Part shown: positions 1 to 8,023 of the stretch, piece by piece
Layout: each line of letters starts with the position of its first letter
Position numbering within the stretch: position 1 is the first letter of the stretch
From: Synechococcaceae bacterium WB8_1B_136
GTDB taxonomy: Bacteria > Cyanobacteriota > Cyanobacteriia > PCC-6307 > Cyanobiaceae
Direction: 5' to 3'
DNA: 17,430 bases
NCBI GenBank assembly: GCA_010029175.1
Contig: RGNC01000027.1
Location: 1-17,430 of the forward strand
Notes under the pieces: generated by a model
Database searches by the model: none
The model's input: only the letters and a program-made list of their open reading frames with translations
What the model was told of the DNA's origin: nothing
Position numbers and translations under genes: made by a program

Positions 1-240
1 CTGGCACCGGTGCCCCTGAGTGCGGCCTGGCTGGGTGCCAGTTTCGTCGGCATGACGGCCCCGCAGCGGATCGCCTCCCGTCCGCTGCCTCTGCTGCTCG
101 CCATGGGGCTGTTGTTTGCCCTGCTGGATACAACCTTCGAGCCGCGCCTGGCCGGGATCGGCGGCGACCTCGGCGCCACGGCGGCCGTGTCCGTGTTTGC
201 GGTGCTGGGGGCCCGGGCCCTGGTGCCGCGGCCTCGTTAG
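1..240 (+). CDS. C-terminal end of a hydrophobic hypothetical protein (5' partial)
   Basis: The frame is open from the left edge and ends at TAG 238-240, so only about the last 79 residues are seen. They contain two hydrophobic stretches likely to be membrane segments (around LPLLLAMGLLFALL and AAVSVFAVLGARAL) and a basic Pro/Arg end. I do not recognise the family. The metal-transporter ATPase starts 26 bp downstream on the same strand, so co-transcription is likely and the protein may be an accessory of that transporter, but this rests on position only. A GTG at 10 lies in frame, but an upstream start outside the window is more likely. Confidence 0.55.
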   Translation: MAPVPLSAAWLGASFVGMTAPQRIASRPLPLLLAMGLLFALLDTTFEPRLAGIGGDLGATAAVSVFAVLGARALVPRPR

Positions 241-254
241 CTTTGGGGAAGACC

Positions 255-260
255 GGAAGG
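255..260 (+). promoter_or_regulatory. Ribosome binding site deciding the ABC ATPase start
   Basis: GGAAGG lies 6 bp upstream of GTG 267. It supports that start over the TTG at 243. Clear Shine-Dalgarno sequences are uncommon in this window. Confidence 0.5.
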
Positions 261-266
261 CGTTGT

Positions 267-962
267 GTGTCGCTTGAGGTGAGCCAGCTGCGGGTCCGCC
301 GCGGCGCCGAGCTGGCCTTGGAGGACGTGAGCTTTGCCCTCGAGCCCGGCACCCTGACTGCCCTGGTGGGCCCCAACGGCGCCGGCAAGAGCACCCTGCT
401 GCAGGCGATCGAGGGCCAGCTCCCGCTCGACTGCGGCATGATTCGCCTGGATGGGGCACCCCTCACGCCGGCCCTGGTGCGGCAGCAGCTGGCCCTGATG
501 CCCCAGCGGGGCGAGATTGCCTGGCACTTCCCGATCAGTGTGCGGGAGCTGGTGGCCCTGGGCCGGGTGGCGGCCCAGCGCCCCGGCTGCTGCGATGTGG
601 AGGCCGCCCTGCAGCGGGTGGGTCTGGCGGGCCTGGCGGGCCGACGCCTTGACCAGTTGTCGGGCGGGCAGCAGCAGCGGGCCCTGCTGGCCCGCACCCT
701 GGTGCAGCCGGCCCGGGTGTTGCTGCTGGATGAGCCCTGTGCCGCAATCGATCCCCCATCGCGCACGGAGTTGCTCAAGGTGATGGGGCAGCTGCGCGAT
801 GCCGGCCTCACCCTGCTGGTGAGCAGCCACGACTGGGGCCGTGACCTCGACGCCTACGACCGGGTGCTGGTGCTTGATCGTTGCCTGCTGGCCGACGGCA
901 GCCCCCAGCAGGTGCGCCACGCCCTCGGCGATCTGCGGGTGGGCAACCACTGCTGCGGCTGA
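267..962 (+). CDS. Metal ABC transporter, ATP-binding protein (Mn/Zn/Fe type)
   Basis: This is the cytoplasmic ATPase that powers a metal-ion importer. With the GTG start at 267 it has 231 aa. It shows Walker A GPNGAGKST (about 35-43), the Q-loop in MPQRGEIAWHFP (about 78-89), the signature LSGGQQQR (131-138), Walker B VLLLDEP (151-157) and the H-loop His near 188. The segment around MPQR...FPISVRELVALGR resembles the MntB/ZnuC group of ATPases, which suggests Mn, Zn or Fe(II); the sequence does not settle which. The start was chosen because GGAAGG at 255-260 sits 6 bp before GTG 267. The TTG at 243 is in frame but has no such site. The permease follows 78 bp downstream. Confidence 0.9.
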   Translation: MSLEVSQLRVRRGAELALEDVSFALEPGTLTALVGPNGAGKSTLLQAIEGQLPLDCGMIRLDGAPLTPALVRQQLALMPQRGEIAWHFPISVRELVALGRVAAQRPGCCDVEAALQRVGLAGLAGRRLDQLSGGQQQRALLARTLVQPARVLLLDEPCAAIDPPSRTELLKVMGQLRDAGLTLLVSSHDWGRDLDAYDRVLVLDRCLLADGSPQQVRHALGDLRVGNHCCG

Positions 963-1040
963 TGTTCCGCTGCTGGCGATGGCCCGGCACGGCAACCTGG
1001 GGTGGCATGGCCACAACGGCAGGGCCGATTGCCTGAATCC

Positions 1041-1856
1041 ATGGAGCGTCTCTGGTGGTTGCTGCCGCTGCTGTTGGCCCTGGTGATCGGCGGCCTGTGT
1101 CCCCTGGCGGGAACCCTGCTGCTGGTGCAGCGGCGACTGTTCCTGGCCAATCTCGTGTCGCATGCGGTGCTGCCCGGCCTGGCCCTGGCGGTGGCGCTGC
1201 GGCTGGATCCGGGCCTGGGCGGGGTGGTGAGCGGGGTGGCGGGAGCGCTGCTGGCGGAGCGCTTCAGTCGTGCTGAGCGCCCCGGTGAGGCCGGCGATGA
1301 GGCGGTGTTGAACACCGTGTTGGCCGGTTTCCTCGGGCTGGGGGTGCTGCTGATCCCGCTGTTGCACATTCGTGTGGATCTGGAGGCGGTGCTGTTCGGC
1401 GATCTGCTCGCCGCGGCACCGTCGGATCTTTGGCGCAGCCTGGTGGCCCTGGTGGCGGTGTTGGCGCTGCTGGCCCTGCGCTATCGCCACTATGTGTATC
1501 TCGGGGTGGATCCCCTGGGGGCCGCCAGCGCCGGTTTGCCGGTGCGTCGCCTGAGGCTGCTGCTCACCCTGGTGACGGCCTTCACCGTGGTGAGTGCCAT
1601 GACGGCGGTGGGGGTGGTGCTGGTGATCGCCCTGATGGGGGCCCCGGCCCTGCTGGCCCTCGCCGGGGCCGACAGCCTGCGCCAGGCGCTCTGGCGTTCG
1701 GCCCTGGTGGGGATGGCCGTGAGCGCTGCGGGCTTCCTGCTGGCCATTCAGCCAGCCGTCAACGTGCCGCCAGGCCCCCTGATCGGCGTGCTGTGCATGG
1801 GACTGTTGCCCATGGCGGCGATCCAGCAGGGGTTGCTCAGCCCACGGGGCCGCTGA
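1041..1856 (+). CDS. Metal ABC transporter permease (ZnuB/MntB-like, ABC-3 family)
   Basis: This is the integral membrane partner of the preceding ATPase. From ATG 1041 it has 271 aa made almost entirely of hydrophobic helices, probably 8-9. The conserved ABC-3 family beginning is visible: LCPLAGTLLLVQRRLFLANLVSHAVLPGLALA, in which a short cytoplasmic loop with paired basic residues is followed by SHAVLPG. The mid-region AVGVVLVIALMGAPALLAL matches the usual G/A-rich later helices. An in-frame GTG at 1002 would add 13 hydrophilic residues; ATG 1041 places the first helix directly at the N-terminus as is usual, although no good ribosome site is visible. The 3' end overlaps the opposing QueD-like gene by 20 bp. 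Confidence 0.88.
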   Translation: MERLWWLLPLLLALVIGGLCPLAGTLLLVQRRLFLANLVSHAVLPGLALAVALRLDPGLGGVVSGVAGALLAERFSRAERPGEAGDEAVLNTVLAGFLGLGVLLIPLLHIRVDLEAVLFGDLLAAAPSDLWRSLVALVAVLALLALRYRHYVYLGVDPLGAASAGLPVRRLRLLLTLVTAFTVVSAMTAVGVVLVIALMGAPALLALAGADSLRQALWRSALVGMAVSAAGFLLAIQPAVNVPPGPLIGVLCMGLLPMAAIQQGLLSPRGR

Positions 1857-2319
1857 GGGGGGGCGAGAACCAGGCCGGCACGGCTTCGAAACAGGCGGCG
1901 TTCTTTTCGTTCTCGCGGGCCTCCACCTTCCAGCAGCAGCTGCGGCCCCCGTCGCGGGTCTGCAGCAGGGCGTTGGCCCACTGCCACACCAGCTGGGCGC
2001 TGGCCTCCATGCCCACGTTGTCCATCACCCGCAGATCCAGGGCCCCTTGCTCATGCAGGGCCTGCCACTGCTCCAGCAGCGGATCGTCGGCGTTGGCCAG
2101 AAAGGTGTGATCGAACTGCTCCGCCAGCTGGGCCTGCAGGGCACCCAGGCTGGAGAAATCCACCACGAAGCCGTGGGCATCGAGCTCGGTGGCCTGAAAC
2201 CAGCAGGTGAAACTGCGGCTGTAGCCATGCACAAAGCGGCAGTGGCCCGGATGGCGCCACTGGCGATGGCAGCAGGGGTAGCCGCTGAAGGTCTTCGAGC
2301 AGGTGAACGCGGCAGTCAT
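1837..2319 (-). CDS. 6-carboxytetrahydropterin synthase-like (QueD/PTPS superfamily)
   Basis: A 160-aa protein of the T-fold family that converts dihydroneopterin triphosphate-type substrates, as in QueD of the queuosine and deazapurine pathway. Visible landmarks are the N-terminal CSKTF...CCHR region (His18), HCRFVHGYSRSF (Cys27, His31) at the place of the QueD motif C-x3-HGH, FVVDF near residue 51, the pair Asp70-His71 in FDHTFLANADDP, and a late ARENEKN segment at the place of the conserved acidic residue. The second His of HGH is Tyr33 here, so the zinc site differs from classical QueD. No other queuosine gene is in the window, so the pathway is uncertain. It starts 39 bp from hisIE, head-to-head, and its tail overlaps the metal permease. 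Confidence 0.78.
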   Translation of the reverse strand: MTAAFTCSKTFSGYPCCHRQWRHPGHCRFVHGYSRSFTCWFQATELDAHGFVVDFSSLGALQAQLAEQFDHTFLANADDPLLEQWQALHEQGALDLRVMDNVGMEASAQLVWQWANALLQTRDGGRSCCWKVEARENEKNAACFEAVPAWFSPPLSGPVG

Positions 2320-2342
2320 GCCCTTGGGCGGAGGGGTGTTGC

Positions 2343-2348
2343 GGGAGG
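2343..2348 (+). promoter_or_regulatory. Ribosome binding site of hisIE
   Basis: GGGAGG lies 10 bp before ATG 2359. It fixes the hisIE start inside a much longer open frame that begins at 2047. Confidence 0.5.
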
Positions 2349-2358
2349 ATCGGGCCAG

Positions 2359-3054
2359 ATGGATCGGCAGTCCGTGCAGGCATCATTTCAGGCCCCAGAT
2401 CCGGCCTTCATCGCCTCCCTCCGTTTTAGTGATTCCGGCCTGATCCCCGCCGTGGCTCAGGACTGGCTGGATGGCGCCGTGCTGATGGTGGCCTGGATGA
2501 ACCGGGAGGCGATCGAGCGCACCCTTACCAGCGGCGAGGTGCACTACTGGAGCCGCTCGCGCCAGGAGCTGTGGCACAAGGGGGCCACCAGTGGCCACAC
2601 CCAGATCCTCAGGGGGCTGCGCTACGACTGCGACGCCGACGTGCTGCTGCTCAGCATCGAGCAGACCGGCGAGGTGGCCTGCCACACGGGAGCCCGCAGC
2701 TGCTTCTACGACGACGGCCCCGTGCCCACGGCCGGTGGGGCCTCCGCCCCGCCACCGCCGGCCGATGCCTGCACCGAGCTGATGCGGGTGATCGAGGGAC
2801 GCCGCGACCGGCCCGAGCCCGGCAGCTACACCAACAAGCTGCTGGACGGGGGCGACAACCGCATCCTCAAGAAGATCGGCGAGGAGAGCGCCGAATTCGT
2901 GATGGCCTGCAAGGACGGCGACCCGGCTGAGATCGCCGGCGAGGCCGCCGATATCGTCTTCCACCTGCAGGTGGCCCTGGCCCACCACGGCGTCAGCTGG
3001 CGGCAGGTGCAGCAGGTGCTGGCCGCCCGGCGCGGGGCCCCCCGCCGCGACTGA
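2359..3054 (+). CDS. hisIE: Bifunctional phosphoribosyl-AMP cyclohydrolase / phosphoribosyl-ATP pyrophosphatase
   Basis: This enzyme catalyses steps 2 and 3 of histidine biosynthesis in the cytoplasm. From ATG 2359 it has 231 aa. The HisI half (about 20-120) shows VLMVAWMNREA, SGEVHYWSRSRQELWHKGATSGHTQ, the metal motif DCDAD (90-94) and CHTGARSC (108-115), which provides the other two zinc cysteines. A Pro/Ala linker (about 124-136) leads to the HisE half (about 138-222) with YTNKLLDGGDNRILKKIGEESAEF and EAADIVFHLQVAL, the acidic MazG-like metal site. The frame is open upstream to 2047, but that part runs antisense to the QueD-like gene and is not HisI-like. The last 62 bp overlap the end of the opposing adaptor gene. 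No other his gene is nearby, as is usual in cyanobacteria. Confidence 0.95.
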   Translation: MDRQSVQASFQAPDPAFIASLRFSDSGLIPAVAQDWLDGAVLMVAWMNREAIERTLTSGEVHYWSRSRQELWHKGATSGHTQILRGLRYDCDADVLLLSIEQTGEVACHTGARSCFYDDGPVPTAGGASAPPPPADACTELMRVIEGRRDRPEPGSYTNKLLDGGDNRILKKIGEESAEFVMACKDGDPAEIAGEAADIVFHLQVALAHHGVSWRQVQQVLAARRGAPRRD

Positions 3055-4168
3055 TCCGCACCGGCAGGCCGTGCCGCAGCCCCAGGCTGCTGGAGGTGAT
3101 CAGTCGCTCCCCGGCCGCCAGGCCTGAGAGCACGGGGTAGCGGTTCCCCTGCAGCTCCCCCAGTCGCACCGGCCGCTGCAGGGCCACAGGGGTGTGGGCG
3201 GGCAGGCGGCTCAACTGCTGCAGCGGAGCCCTGCCCGGATCGCGTCGCAGTTGCGCCAGGTTCCCCAGCACATACACGAAGGCCTGGCCTGAATTGCGCG
3301 TCACGGCCGTGAAGGGCACGGCCAGCCGTTCGTCCTCCGCCAACAGCACCCGGGTGCGCAACCGCTGGCCATTGCGCAGGGCTCCCGCTCCATTGGCAAT
3401 GGCGGCCTTGGCCAGCAGGGTCTGGCTGCCGGTGGACACCCCTGGATCCACCGCGCCGATGCGCCCCTGCGCCAGCACCTGCTCCCCGCGGCGATCCAGC
3501 AGCTGCACCAGCTGGCCCACCTGCACCCGGTTGGCCAGGTTGGCTGGCACATCAATGCGGGCCTGGAGCTGACTGTTGCGAATCAGGCGCCCCACGCTCA
3601 CCCCCGCCTGCAGCACGTCACCGGGCTTGACGCTGAGGTCCCCCATCACCCCGGCGATGGGGGCCCGTACGTCCTTGTAGGCCAGATCCGCCAGGCGTGC
3701 CCTGAGGCCCTCGCGGCTGGCGATGAAGCTGGCCTTGTATTCATCGCGCTGCAGGGCACTGGCGGCGCCCTGCCTCACCAGCTGCTCAAAGCGCTGGTAG
3801 TTGAGTTGATCGCGCTGCATCTGGGCCCGCAGGCTGGCCACCTCGGCTCGTAGCTGGGTCTGATCGAGCACCATCAACAACTGGCCCTTGCGCACCCGAT
3901 CGCCGCTGGCCACCAGGATCTGCTGGATGCGGCCCCCGGCCTGGGAGGCCAGCTCCACCTCCTCGGTGGCCTCCAGGGTGCTCACCGTGTCGAGGGTCTG
4001 CTGGAACAGGGCGGAGCCCACGGGCTGCACCCGCACCTTCGGTGCGGGAGGGGCTGGCGGCGCTGCGGCGCAGGCCGCCAGCAGGGAGGTGCCGGCCAGG
4101 GCTGCGGCAAGGCGGATGGCGCGGGGGGTGGGTCTGGTGGGCATGGCGCCGCGGGTGGCCTCAGCCAT
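2993..4168 (-). CDS. RND efflux periplasmic adaptor (membrane fusion protein), lipoprotein
   Basis: A 391-aa adaptor that would link the inner-membrane RND pump to an outer-membrane channel. The N-terminus carries a lipobox LAAC with Cys33, so it is probably a lipid-anchored periplasmic protein. Next come the lipoyl half-motif VELASQAGGRIQQILVASGD (about 71-90), a coiled-coil hairpin (about 110-165, rich in Leu, Gln and Arg), the second lipoyl half VRAPIAGVMGDLSVKPGDVL, and beta-barrel and membrane-proximal domains to about 370. The tail is low-complexity Ala/Pro/Arg. The ATG at 4168 lies inside the end of the RND gene (8-bp overlap), so translation is probably coupled; ATG 4144 is an alternative start. 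The 3' end overlaps hisIE. No TolC-like gene is present in the window. Confidence 0.9.
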   Translation of the reverse strand: MAEATRGAMPTRPTPRAIRLAAALAGTSLLAACAAAPPAPPAPKVRVQPVGSALFQQTLDTVSTLEATEEVELASQAGGRIQQILVASGDRVRKGQLLMVLDQTQLRAEVASLRAQMQRDQLNYQRFEQLVRQGAASALQRDEYKASFIASREGLRARLADLAYKDVRAPIAGVMGDLSVKPGDVLQAGVSVGRLIRNSQLQARIDVPANLANRVQVGQLVQLLDRRGEQVLAQGRIGAVDPGVSTGSQTLLAKAAIANGAGALRNGQRLRTRVLLAEDERLAVPFTAVTRNSGQAFVYVLGNLAQLRRDPGRAPLQQLSRLPAHTPVALQRPVRLGELQGNRYPVLSGLAAGERLITSSSLGLRHGLPVRISRGGGPRAGRPAPAAPAAS

Positions 4169-7100
4169 GCTGCTGCCTCCCCGGCCGGGCCAGTTCCCAG
4201 CCCTTGATCACCCGGTAGGCGCTGGGCACCACGAACAGGGTGAGCACGGTGGCCACCAGCAGGCCGGAAAACACCACGGTGCCGATGCTGATGCGGCTCA
4301 TGGCGCTGGTGCCACTGGCCAGCAGCAGCGGCAGAAATCCCGCCAGGGAGGAGGCCGCCGTGAGCAGGATCGGCCGCAGACGGGCGGTGGCGGCACCGCG
4401 CACTGCCGTGTCGAGATCCAGGCCTTCCCGCAGGCGCTGGTTGGCGAATTCCACAATCAGGATGCCGTTCTTGGCTGCCAGGGCCACCAGCACCAGCAGC
4501 CCCATCTGGCCGTACACATCCAGGGGCAGGCCCCGCAGGGCCAGGCCCGCCACCGCCCCCAGCAGGGCCAGGGGCACGGTGATCAGGATGATCACCGGAT
4601 CGATCAGGTTCTCGTAGAGGCCCGCCAGCACCAGCCCCATCACCACGATGGCCAGCAGGAACACCCGCAGGCTGCCAGCGCCGGCCCGGCTTTCCTCGCG
4701 GGCGAGTCCGGCCCATTCCAGATCGGTGTTGCTGGATCCCTGCTGGCGCTGAAGGCTTTCCAGCAGGGCCATGGCCTGGCCCGTGCTCACGCCGGCTGCC
4801 GGCAGGGCGCGGATGCTGATCGAGCGCACCAGGCGGGTGTGGTTGATGGTGCTGGGGCCGCTGCCCTGCTCGATGCTCACCAGCTGTCCCAGGGGAATCA
4901 GCTGTCCGTTGCGGCTGCGAACCCGCAGGGCGAGCACGTCACTGGCATCGCGGCGGCCCGTGCCATCGAGCTGCACGATCACCCGGCGCACCTGATCCCC
5001 TTCGAAGCTGTCGTTCACATAGCTGCTGCCGAAGCTGGCCCCGAGGGTCGACACCACTGCATCGAGGTCGACCCCCAGGGCCGCCATCTGCAGCCGATCG
5101 GGCTCCAGCCGCAGCAAGGGGCCATTGGCACTGAAGCGGGTGGACACCCGCTCGAAGCGGCCTGTGGCCATGGCCGCACGGATCAGGGCCTGGGCCTGCT
5201 GCTCGAACTGTTGGATGCTGAGCTGGCCGTTGCTCGTGTCGAGCAGCTCCAGCTCCAGCCCGCCCTCACTGCTGAAGCCCCGCACACTGGGGGCCTCGCT
5301 GAGCTGCACCGCGGCGTCGCGGATCTGCCGGCGCAGGTTGCGGCTGAGCCGTTCGGCCACGGCCTTGGTGCTGTTCTCACCACCGCCTCGCTCCTTGAAG
5401 GGCTTCAGCCGCAGATAGAAGCTGCCCTTGTTGGGGGTGCTGTCGCCGAAGGAGCGGCCGGCGTAGAAGTTGGCGCTGGCCATGGCCGGTTCGCGGGCCA
5501 CCAGCTGCCGCACCTGCTCCAGCACGGCCTGGGTGCGCTGCAGCGACACCCCTTCAGGCAGGATCACCACCCCCCGCAGCTGGCCGTTGTCTTCCTGGGG
5601 AATGAAGGCCGTGGGCCGCAGGGCCAGGCCCCCGAGGGTGAGCAGCAGCCCCAGGGCCAGGGCCAGCAGCACGCGGCCGCGCTGCTCGAGGCTGCGCTCC
5701 AGCCAGAGGCCATAGGGCTGCTCGAGGCTCTCCAGCCAGCGTCGCGGCGGATCGATCCAGCGCTGCAGCCAGGCCGGCTCCCGCTGCTCGGCATGGAGGA
5801 TGCGGCTGGCGGCCACCGGCGTGAAGCTGATGGCGTTGAAGGTCGACACGATGATCGACGCTCCGATGGTGATGGCGATCGGGGCGTAGAGCCGTCCGAT
5901 GCTGCCCTGCAGCTCCAGCACCGGCAGGAACACCACCACCAGCACCAGCGAGGTGGCCACCACCGCCCCTCCCAGTTCCGCCATGGCCTCCCGGGCGGCG
6001 GCCATGGGGGAGGCGCCCCGCTCCAGACGACGACCGATGTCCTCACTCACCACGATGGCGTCGTCCACCACCAGGCCCGAGGCCAGCACCATGCCGAACA
6101 GGCTGAGGGTGTTGATCGATGTGCCCGTCAGCTTCAACAGGGTGATCGCCCCCACCAGCGACACCGGCACCGCCAGGGCGCTGATCAGGGCCAGCCGGCT
6201 GTTGCCCAGCCCCAGCAGCAGCACCACGAACACCAGCAGCACGGCATCCCGCAGGCTGCCGGCCGCCTCGGTGATGCTGTCGCGCACCGTGTCGGCCTCG
6301 TTCACGATCAGCTGCAGGTCGATGCCGGGCGGGAAGCTCGGTTCCAGTTCGGCCAGGGCCTGCTCCAGGGCCTCGCTCACCGCCAGGGCATTGGTGCCGT
6401 CCCGTTGATACACCGCCAGGGCCACGGTGGGGTCGCCCCGCAGGTTGGTGGCGATGGTGTCGTAGGCCTCGCTGCCCAGGGTCACGCGGCCGATCTCCCG
6501 CAGCTGCACCAGGCCCCCATCGGGCCCCCTGCCCACCACCAGGCGCTCCAGTTCCGCCGGGCTGCGCAACCGCCCCTCCATCTGCAGGGGCAGGGTGGTG
6601 GGTTGGCCCGCCGGCATCGGCGCCTCGCCGGTCTGCCCCAGGGCGGCCAACACGTTCTGGGCCTCAAGGGCCTGGCGCACGTCGCCGATGGTGAGCTGGC
6701 GCTCGAGCAGGGCGCCGGGATCGAGCCACAGGCGGAAGGCCAACGGGCTACCCCCCGACAGCGACACGCTGCCCACGCCATCCACCCGCTGCAGGCGCTC
6801 CTTCACCACCTGGTTCACCCAGCCGCTGAGGAACAGGTCGTCGTAGCGGCCCTCGGCGGCGCTGAAGCTCAGCACCATCAGCAGGTCGTCGGAGCTGCGC
6901 CGCACCTGCACCCCCAGCCGCGCCACCGCTGCCGGCAGCTGGCGCAGCACCTGATTGGCCTCGTTCTGGGCGTTGATCTGGTTGAGCTCCGGTTCACCCC
7001 CCAGGAAGCTGAGAACGATGCTGCTGCCGTTGGCCGAGCTGCTGGAGCGGATGCTCTCCAGGCGCTCCAGGCCATTGAGCTGCTTTTCCAGCAGGGCGGT

Positions 7101-7358
7101 CACCCCCTGTTCCACCACATCTGCCCCGCCGCCGGGGTAGCTGCTGCGCACTGTGACCCTTCCAGGGGCGATCGGCGGCAGGTTCTCCACCTGCAGCCCG
7201 GCCAGGCTGGTGAAGCCCAGCAGCAGCACCAGCAGGCTCACCACCAGGCTGAACACCGGGCGCCGCAGAAACAGATCCGAGATCGTGCGCCGGGGCACCG
7301 TCCGGGATCGTGGTGTTGGCGCTGGTTGGGGGTCCGGCAGGGGTGGAGCGCTGCTCAT
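4161..7358 (-). CDS. RND efflux transporter, AcrB/HAE1-like inner-membrane pump
   Basis: A 1065-aa proton-driven exporter, full length for the family. After a Pro-rich cytoplasmic tail come FLRRPVFSLVVSLLVLLLG (TM1) and the porter-domain start LPPIAPGRVTVRSSYPG. TM4 carries the paired acids GLVVDDAIVV (Asp432-Asp433) used for proton relay in AcrB, and the second half carries LAAKNGILIVEFA, whose Lys corresponds to the conserved TM10 lysine. The two halves show the internal duplication typical of RND pumps. The substrate cannot be read from the sequence; HAE1 members usually export hydrophobic or amphiphilic compounds. Its ATG overlaps the stop of the upstream protease by 4 bp and its stop overlaps the adaptor start, so all three genes probably form one coupled operon. 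Confidence 0.94.
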   Translation of the reverse strand: MSSAPPLPDPQPAPTPRSRTVPRRTISDLFLRRPVFSLVVSLLVLLLGFTSLAGLQVENLPPIAPGRVTVRSSYPGGGADVVEQGVTALLEKQLNGLERLESIRSSSSANGSSIVLSFLGGEPELNQINAQNEANQVLRQLPAAVARLGVQVRRSSDDLLMVLSFSAAEGRYDDLFLSGWVNQVVKERLQRVDGVGSVSLSGGSPLAFRLWLDPGALLERQLTIGDVRQALEAQNVLAALGQTGEAPMPAGQPTTLPLQMEGRLRSPAELERLVVGRGPDGGLVQLREIGRVTLGSEAYDTIATNLRGDPTVALAVYQRDGTNALAVSEALEQALAELEPSFPPGIDLQLIVNEADTVRDSITEAAGSLRDAVLLVFVVLLLGLGNSRLALISALAVPVSLVGAITLLKLTGTSINTLSLFGMVLASGLVVDDAIVVSEDIGRRLERGASPMAAAREAMAELGGAVVATSLVLVVVFLPVLELQGSIGRLYAPIAITIGASIIVSTFNAISFTPVAASRILHAEQREPAWLQRWIDPPRRWLESLEQPYGLWLERSLEQRGRVLLALALGLLLTLGGLALRPTAFIPQEDNGQLRGVVILPEGVSLQRTQAVLEQVRQLVAREPAMASANFYAGRSFGDSTPNKGSFYLRLKPFKERGGGENSTKAVAERLSRNLRRQIRDAAVQLSEAPSVRGFSSEGGLELELLDTSNGQLSIQQFEQQAQALIRAAMATGRFERVSTRFSANGPLLRLEPDRLQMAALGVDLDAVVSTLGASFGSSYVNDSFEGDQVRRVIVQLDGTGRRDASDVLALRVRSRNGQLIPLGQLVSIEQGSGPSTINHTRLVRSISIRALPAAGVSTGQAMALLESLQRQQGSSNTDLEWAGLAREESRAGAGSLRVFLLAIVVMGLVLAGLYENLIDPVIILITVPLALLGAVAGLALRGLPLDVYGQMGLLVLVALAAKNGILIVEFANQRLREGLDLDTAVRGAATARLRPILLTAASSLAGFLPLLLASGTSAMSRISIGTVVFSGLLVATVLTLFVVPSAYRVIKGWELARPGRQQHG

Positions 7359-8017
7359 GGGGCCACCCCGATGCCCCCCAGGGCCGGTTGTTGTTGCAGC
7401 CAGTTCAGTGTGGTCCGGTCGCGGGGGCTCAGCTGCAGCACCGGCGCTGGCCCGGGCTTGCTGGCCATGGCATCGCCGGGCTGGTCGCTGTGGCCCCAGA
7501 GGCCGAAGGCATGGCCCAGTTCATGCAGGGCGGTGGCCTGGATCGCCCTCGGGTTCTGGCCCGGGCTGATCAGCACCTGCACCCGGGGCTCCAGCTGCCA
7601 GGGGCCGGCGCGCCGCACCTCCAACAGCTGCAGCAGCGCCCGACCATGGCTGGCTCTGCCCTGCTGCAGCGGAGGCCGCCGACGCTCCACCAGCACCTGG
7701 GCCTGGCTTGGATCGCCCACAATCCGGATTGGCAGCTGTAGCTGCCAGGTGGCCACCGCCGCCTCCACGGCCTGCCTCCAGCGCTGTTCCCAGATGCCCG
7801 TGGGGCCATGGTCGTGGATCGGCTCGATCCACAGGCACCACTGATCCCGCCGCGGCCAGCCCGCCGGGGTGGGCTTGATGGCCTGGCGGTAGTCGCCCTG
7901 GCCCCCGGCAACAGGAAGCTCCCCTGCGGCGGTCGCTGGGGGCACCTGCCGGGGCGCGGTCCACGGGCGAACCTCCATGGCCATGGGGCAGGGGGGCTCG
8001 GGCGGAGACGGCTGCAT
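7355..8017 (-). CDS. Metzincin-like zinc metalloprotease (matrixin-related)
   Basis: A 220-aa protein with a clear zinc-protease signature: HELGHAFGLWGH (His165, Glu166, His169, Gly172, His176) and a likely Met-turn, DAM, at Met184. The third His is one residue later than in the canonical HExxHxxGxxH, a spacing I associate from memory with cyanobacterial matrixin-like proteins. The middle region (about 55-160, with LWIEPIHDHG and QVLISPGQNPRAIQATALHELGH) fits a single catalytic domain. No signal peptide is evident in the Pro-rich N-terminus, so the location is unclear. An in-frame ATG at 7984 is a serious alternative start (209 aa), because the bases around it are identical to those around the DUF2214 start. 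The stop overlaps the RND start by 4 bp. Substrate unknown. Confidence 0.75.
   Translation of the reverse strand: MQPSPPEPPCPMAMEVRPWTAPRQVPPATAAGELPVAGGQGDYRQAIKPTPAGWPRRDQWCLWIEPIHDHGPTGIWEQRWRQAVEAAVATWQLQLPIRIVGDPSQAQVLVERRRPPLQQGRASHGRALLQLLEVRRAGPWQLEPRVQVLISPGQNPRAIQATALHELGHAFGLWGHSDQPGDAMASKPGPAPVLQLSPRDRTTLNWLQQQPALGGIGVAP
7979..7996. repeat. 18-bp exact repeat, copy 1 (inside protease N-terminus)
   Basis: The 18 bases starting GGCCATGGGG at 7979 are identical to 8519-8536. On the minus strand the copy reads C-rich sequence followed by ATG GCC; the ATG here is codon 12 of the protease frame (7984-7982). Confidence 0.6.
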
Positions 8018-8023
8018 CCTGCC

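Noticed and set aside
237..1490. A 417-aa minus-strand open frame over the ABC transporter genes
   Set aside because: Gln/His-rich shadow of the ATPase and permease, whose motifs are unmistakable on the plus strand.
2047..2358. N-terminal extension of hisIE by 104 residues
   Set aside because: It is antisense to the QueD-like gene, lacks HisI features, and a good ribosome site precedes ATG 2359.
3888..7844. A 1318-aa open frame on the plus strand antisense to the RND pump and adaptor
   Set aside because: It is rich in Gln, His and Gly and shows no fold or family signal. The opposite strand encodes clear RND and adaptor proteins. It arises from GC-biased codon use in the opposing frame.
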